NCBI GenBank assembly: GCA_928724745.1
Contig: CAKMXJ010000037.1
Location: forward strand, 1,293,850-1,357,849
DNA from: Anthracocystis setariae
Lineage: Eukaryota; Basidiomycota; Ustilaginomycetes; Ustilaginales; Ustilaginaceae
DNA length: 64,000 nucleotides
Direction of reading: 5' to 3'
Numbering within the stretch: position 1 is the first letter of the stretch; the number at the start of each line of letters is the position of its first letter. Both the position numbers and the translations under genes were made by a program. Below, piece after piece: positions 61,577 through 64,000 of this stretch. The notes beneath the pieces were generated by a model. That model had not been told where the DNA came from, did not search any database, and was given only the letters and a program-made list of their open reading frames with translations.

Positions 61577-61627
61577 GGGGGACTTGTCTGAAATCAAAGG
61601 AAAATTTCCCAAACAGGGGAGTCCCCC
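61577..61627 (+). repeat. Hairpin repeat 1 of 3
   Basis: Arms GGGGGACT and AGTCCCCC enclose a 35-base loop; 51 bp in all. It starts 36 bases after the zinc-finger ORF stop. Confidence 0.9.
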
Positions 61628-61656
61628 AGCGGAAGGAAAACAGCAGATTGCCAGGA

Positions 61657-61707
61657 GGGGGACTCGCCTGAAATCAACTTGAAATTTCCAAAACAGGAGA
61701 GTCCCCC
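61657..61707 (+). repeat. Hairpin repeat 2 of 3
   Basis: Same arms and exactly the same 51-bp length as repeat 1; loop sequence is mostly shared (CTGAAATCAA ... GAAATTTCC ... AAACAGG). Start-to-start distance is 80 bp. Confidence 0.9.
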
Positions 61708-61723
61708 AGGCTCGGTCAGAAAA

Positions 61724-61773
61724 GGGGACTTGCCGGAAACTGGACCAAAAATACTCAAACAGGAGAGTCCCCC
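61724..61773 (+). repeat. Hairpin repeat 3 of 3
   Basis: Arms GGGGACT and AGTCCCC enclose a more diverged loop; AAACAGGAGAGTCCCCC is shared with repeat 2. It ends 62 bases before the oxygenase-like ORF start. Confidence 0.88.
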
Positions 61774-61835
61774 GGGCCCAGGTCTACTGGAACCTGCTTG
61801 AATTTTGGCCCACTTCATCTTTTGGTCCGGAGTGG

Positions 61836-62894
61836 ATGTCAGCCAGCATTCATCCATTGCAGCCATCTGCCTCTAAGACGCTCCCAACAGCTATGCCAGC
61901 AAAGAGTCCAGCCGCTCTGGACAGGAAAAGGAAGAGGAATGCGGAAAGGAATGCTACTAGGAGGCAGACCTATCAAGACCCGAAGCTCCAATCCATCCAT
62001 CTCAAGATCCAAAGGCGGTTTACCATCTCCAAAGGTGCGGACCTCAGCAGCTTTGACCACCACCAGTATTTGGAGCCGGAGCAAGCCAAAGGCAGTGGTC
62101 CTAATCACCCAAACCTCACTCTGGCAGACAAGGAGACCGGAGCCATCATTTTGCAGAGGATTGCACCTAGCAGCTATGCCAAAGCACTCGAAGCAAAAGC
62201 AAGTTCTCAACTAGGCCGGATCCTCTATGACCGGTACTTGGTCAAAAAAACCTCTTCCTACTCTGTTCAAGCAAGCAGAAGTGGTGATCAGAACATCAAA
62301 ATCAAGTTCACAAAGCGGAAAGTGATTGAACATCACCTTGGTATCTGGCATTCCCGAGGCAAAGCAACCCTGGACTTCACCAAGGAGACCACAGATCATC
62401 GGTACAAAACTGAAGCACTTGACCTACTTGCTTGGGCAAAGCGGCATGCAACTCTTGTTATGCAGACAGCATCCATCCATCCAAGCTTCAAAGAAAACAT
62501 CAAGGCCCGGGCCAAAGGCAGAAAGTGGCTTGGATCCATCTTTGGTTCCGGCTCTCTCAGGTTGCTTCATCCTTGGTGGACTACTATTGCTTTCTTCTCG
62601 GACTTTGCAGGTGGAATCCATGTTGATAAAGAGGATTGTATTCCATCCTTCCTGTTCAATTTTGGTGAGCCGGCTTGGATTGAGTTACCGGAGTACTCTG
62701 TCAGAATCCTGATCAACCCGCTTGACCTGGTTATTCTCAACTCCAAAACATTCTACCACCGGACCAAACCCTTTGCACCTGCAGGGAACAGGTGGGCATT
62801 CAGTGGTTTCTTCCAGGAAGCCATCTATGAAAGGCAGCCGGTGTGCAAGATAGCAAAGCAGAGGCTTGATGCTGTCTTTGGAGAAAATCAATAA
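61836..62894 (+). CDS. 2-oxoglutarate/Fe(II) dioxygenase-like protein, possibly TET/JBP-related
   Basis: 352 aa, intact. A basic N-terminus (RKRKRNAERNATRR, about 30-43) could act as a nuclear or nucleic-acid-binding segment. The C-terminal third reads as a double-stranded beta-helix: H262 and D264 in GGIHVDKED, H308 in SKTFYHRTKP and R319 in GNRWAFSGF. These match the two-His/one-Asp iron site and the Arg that holds 2-oxoglutarate, with normal spacing (44 residues, then 11). The strands IELPEYSVRILINPLDLVIL fit the core. Basidiomycetes have many TET/JBP-type nucleic-acid oxygenases linked to transposons, and this one's context is similar. AlkB-like or other dioxygenases remain possible; activity is unproven. 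Confidence 0.65.
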   Translation: MSASIHPLQPSASKTLPTAMPAKSPAALDRKRKRNAERNATRRQTYQDPKLQSIHLKIQRRFTISKGADLSSFDHHQYLEPEQAKGSGPNHPNLTLADKETGAIILQRIAPSSYAKALEAKASSQLGRILYDRYLVKKTSSYSVQASRSGDQNIKIKFTKRKVIEHHLGIWHSRGKATLDFTKETTDHRYKTEALDLLAWAKRHATLVMQTASIHPSFKENIKARAKGRKWLGSIFGSGSLRLLHPWWTTIAFFSDFAGGIHVDKEDCIPSFLFNFGEPAWIELPEYSVRILINPLDLVILNSKTFYHRTKPFAPAGNRWAFSGFFQEAIYERQPVCKIAKQRLDAVFGENQ

Positions 62895-62984
62895 ACAGAG
62901 TTGCCGGAACAGAATCAGCTGTGTGGATGGATTTTCAACTTGGGAGAAAATCAGTAAACAGAGTTGCCGGCACAAAAATCAGCT
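62880..62984 (+). repeat. Tandem duplication of the oxygenase ORF tail
   Basis: Copy A (62880-62920) covers the ORF end and stop; copy B (62943-62984) repeats it with few changes (GGAGAAAATCARTAAACAGA ... TTGCCGG ... AATCAGCT). Offset is 63 bp. Confidence 0.85.
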
Positions 62985-62988
62985 CCAT

Positions 62989-63012
62989 GGGGTTAGGGTT
63001 AGGGTTAGGGTT
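62989..63012 (+). repeat. Second interstitial telomeric repeat
   Basis: Three TTAGGG units at 62993-63010, closing the two-ORF module on its right side and opening the 669-bp subtelomeric unit. Confidence 0.95.
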
Positions 63013-63786
63013 ACAAGGGTGTCCCTTTTACAAATCGAGTAGGGTTGCTTAAGCAAAGTTGTAGAGAAAGGTCAAAAATACATGTTTGATTAGTCAACCC
63101 TACTCAAGTTGAGTAATAATATTTGCGGTGACGGGTTGGTGAAGTTGGGCCCGAGACGTGTCGGACCGGCAAAAATGCAAGATTTTGGACACGCACCCAT
63201 AAGTAACTATTGAGCAAATGGTGTGAAAGGAGTACCCTAGAAGTTTCATGGAAGTGCTATGCATGGTGACAGAGCTACAGACACTTTGACTTTTTTTGGT
63301 GATTTTGGCCAGAGCTCCAAGGGTCCCCCCTTTGAAAGGTGAAAAATGGACCCCCCTTGGATTGTCTTGCTGTCTTATTAGAACTTGTTCAGACATGTCA
63401 GGTGAGGATAGTATCCAAGTTGCAGACAAGGCAACCAAGTATTGGCCAAGGTATGGCAGGTTCTGTGTTGGCCAACCCTGACCCTACCCTACCCCACCGC
63501 ATCTCAGACGTCACACATGTATGGGGTTGGCTATGTACAGGGTTTTCTATTTTTTTGTGGGGTTTTGTGTTATATAATATGTACAGTCACATCTGGGTCA
63601 CATCACAGGCTCAGGATCTCATAGTGGTTGCCGTCCAGGTGGATGAGCCCCAGGTACGGCCCACCAGCTCCACCTGGGGTTACAAGGGTGTCCCTTTTAC
63701 AAATCGAGTAGGGTTGCTTAAGCAAAGTTGTAGAGAAAGGTCAAAAATACATGTTTGATTAGTCAACCCTACTCAAGTTGAGTAAT
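63008..63786 (+). repeat. Subtelomeric repeat: 669-bp unit plus a truncated second copy
   Basis: 63008-63117 and 63677-63786 are identical over 110 bp, offset 669 bp. Weaker identity also precedes them (CAGCTCCA before the G-rich junction in both). The copy contains an inverted repeat (AGTAGGGTTG ... CAACCCTACT) and the near-palindrome ACTCAAGTTGAGT. The second copy is cut off and followed by the telomere array. The 560 bases between the copies hold no convincing gene (63339-63758 is an unsupported frame). Confidence 0.85.
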
Positions 63787-63789
63787 TTT

Positions 63790-63975
63790 TTAGGGTTAGG
63801 GTTAGGGTTAGGGTTAGGGTTAGGGTTAGGGTTAGGGTTAGGGTTAGGGTTAGGGTTAGGGTTAGGGTTAGGGTTAGGGTTAGGGTTAGGGTTAGGGTTA
63901 GGGTTAGGGTTAGGGTTAGGGTTAGGGTTAGGGTTAGGGTTAGGGTTAGGGTTAGGGTTAGGGTTAGGGTTAGGG
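63790..63975 (+). repeat. Telomere array (TTAGGG)31
   Basis: 31 perfect units in the orientation expected for the right end of a chromosome (G-rich strand running 5' to 3' outward). It is followed by 25 bases that are not telomeric. Confidence 0.97.
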
Positions 63976-64000
63976 TAGGTGCTGGTGTTACCGTGGGAAT
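63976..64000. other. Non-telomeric bases after the telomere array
   Basis: TAGGTGCTGGTG then TTACCGTGGGAAT. Either the array is interstitial, or this is a cloning/assembly tail or low-quality read end. Confidence 0.6.

Noticed and set aside
63778..63978. 66-aa Gly-Leu repeat frame
   Set aside because: Pure translation of TTAGGG repeats.
1..64000. CRISPR arrays or prokaryotic operon features
   Set aside because: The sequence is eukaryotic with spliceosomal introns and telomere repeats; no spacer-repeat array is present.

Overview
The window looks like the right-hand end of a chromosome from a basidiomycete smut fungus (Ustilago, Sporisorium or Pseudozyma type). This is inferred from compact GC-rich genes with few, short introns, a TTAGGG telomere running outward at the right edge, and fungal-specific families (Zn2Cys6 regulator, KAR9-type protein, fungal ceramide glucosyltransferase). 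No database search was possible. Protein names rest on motifs read by eye, and exon borders were placed by hand from GT/AG signals, branch-point-like motifs and family alignment.

Positions 1-20994 are ordinary chromosome: the 3' tail of an unknown gene, a kinesin-14, tropomyosin (4 exons, with the start codon alone in exon 1), a response-regulator protein, a 3 kb gene-poor stretch, mitochondrial GatA, an FMN-dependent 2-hydroxy-acid oxidase, an unknown basic protein, a secreted GH27 alpha-galactosidase and a CmcJ/AsaB-type oxygenase. Positions 21297-24550 are a complete PIF/Harbinger-like DNA transposon: matching terminal inverted repeats, a 3-bp target duplication, a DDE transposase, and a convergent Myb-like gene broken by one in-frame stop. 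It sits between the CmcJ/AsaB-like gene and a DUF1772 (anthrone-oxygenase-like) gene, which is followed by a SAM methyltransferase. The three enzymes may form a small accessory metabolic group.

Positions 27215-54706 hold mainly housekeeping genes: a large disordered protein, argininosuccinate lyase, ceramide glucosyltransferase, COQ4, an ELMO/CED-12 protein, the splicing factor Rds3/PHF5A, a Zn2Cys6 regulator, Tim23, mitochondrial bL27 and a KAR9-GAR spindle-type protein. A 600-bp non-autonomous element (39002-39601) with 23-bp inverted repeats and TA target duplication lies between the glucosyltransferase and COQ4.

From about 54.7 kb the sequence becomes subtelomeric. It contains microsatellites, a relic Harbinger end, a hairpin-rich leader and the gag/protease part of a Ty1-copia element cut off exactly at an interstitial telomere repeat (58724-58741). 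Next comes a two-ORF module: an 827-aa zinc-finger protein of unknown function and a 352-aa protein with the HxD...H...R pattern of a 2-oxoglutarate/Fe(II) dioxygenase, possibly TET/JBP-like. Three near-identical 50-51 bp hairpins separate them. A second interstitial telomere tract, a 669-bp subtelomeric repeat unit and 31 perfect TTAGGG repeats follow. The end therefore reads as layers: broken copia, old telomere, inserted or added module, old telomere, repeat unit, present telomere. The oxygenase-bearing module is the most promising candidate for something undescribed.
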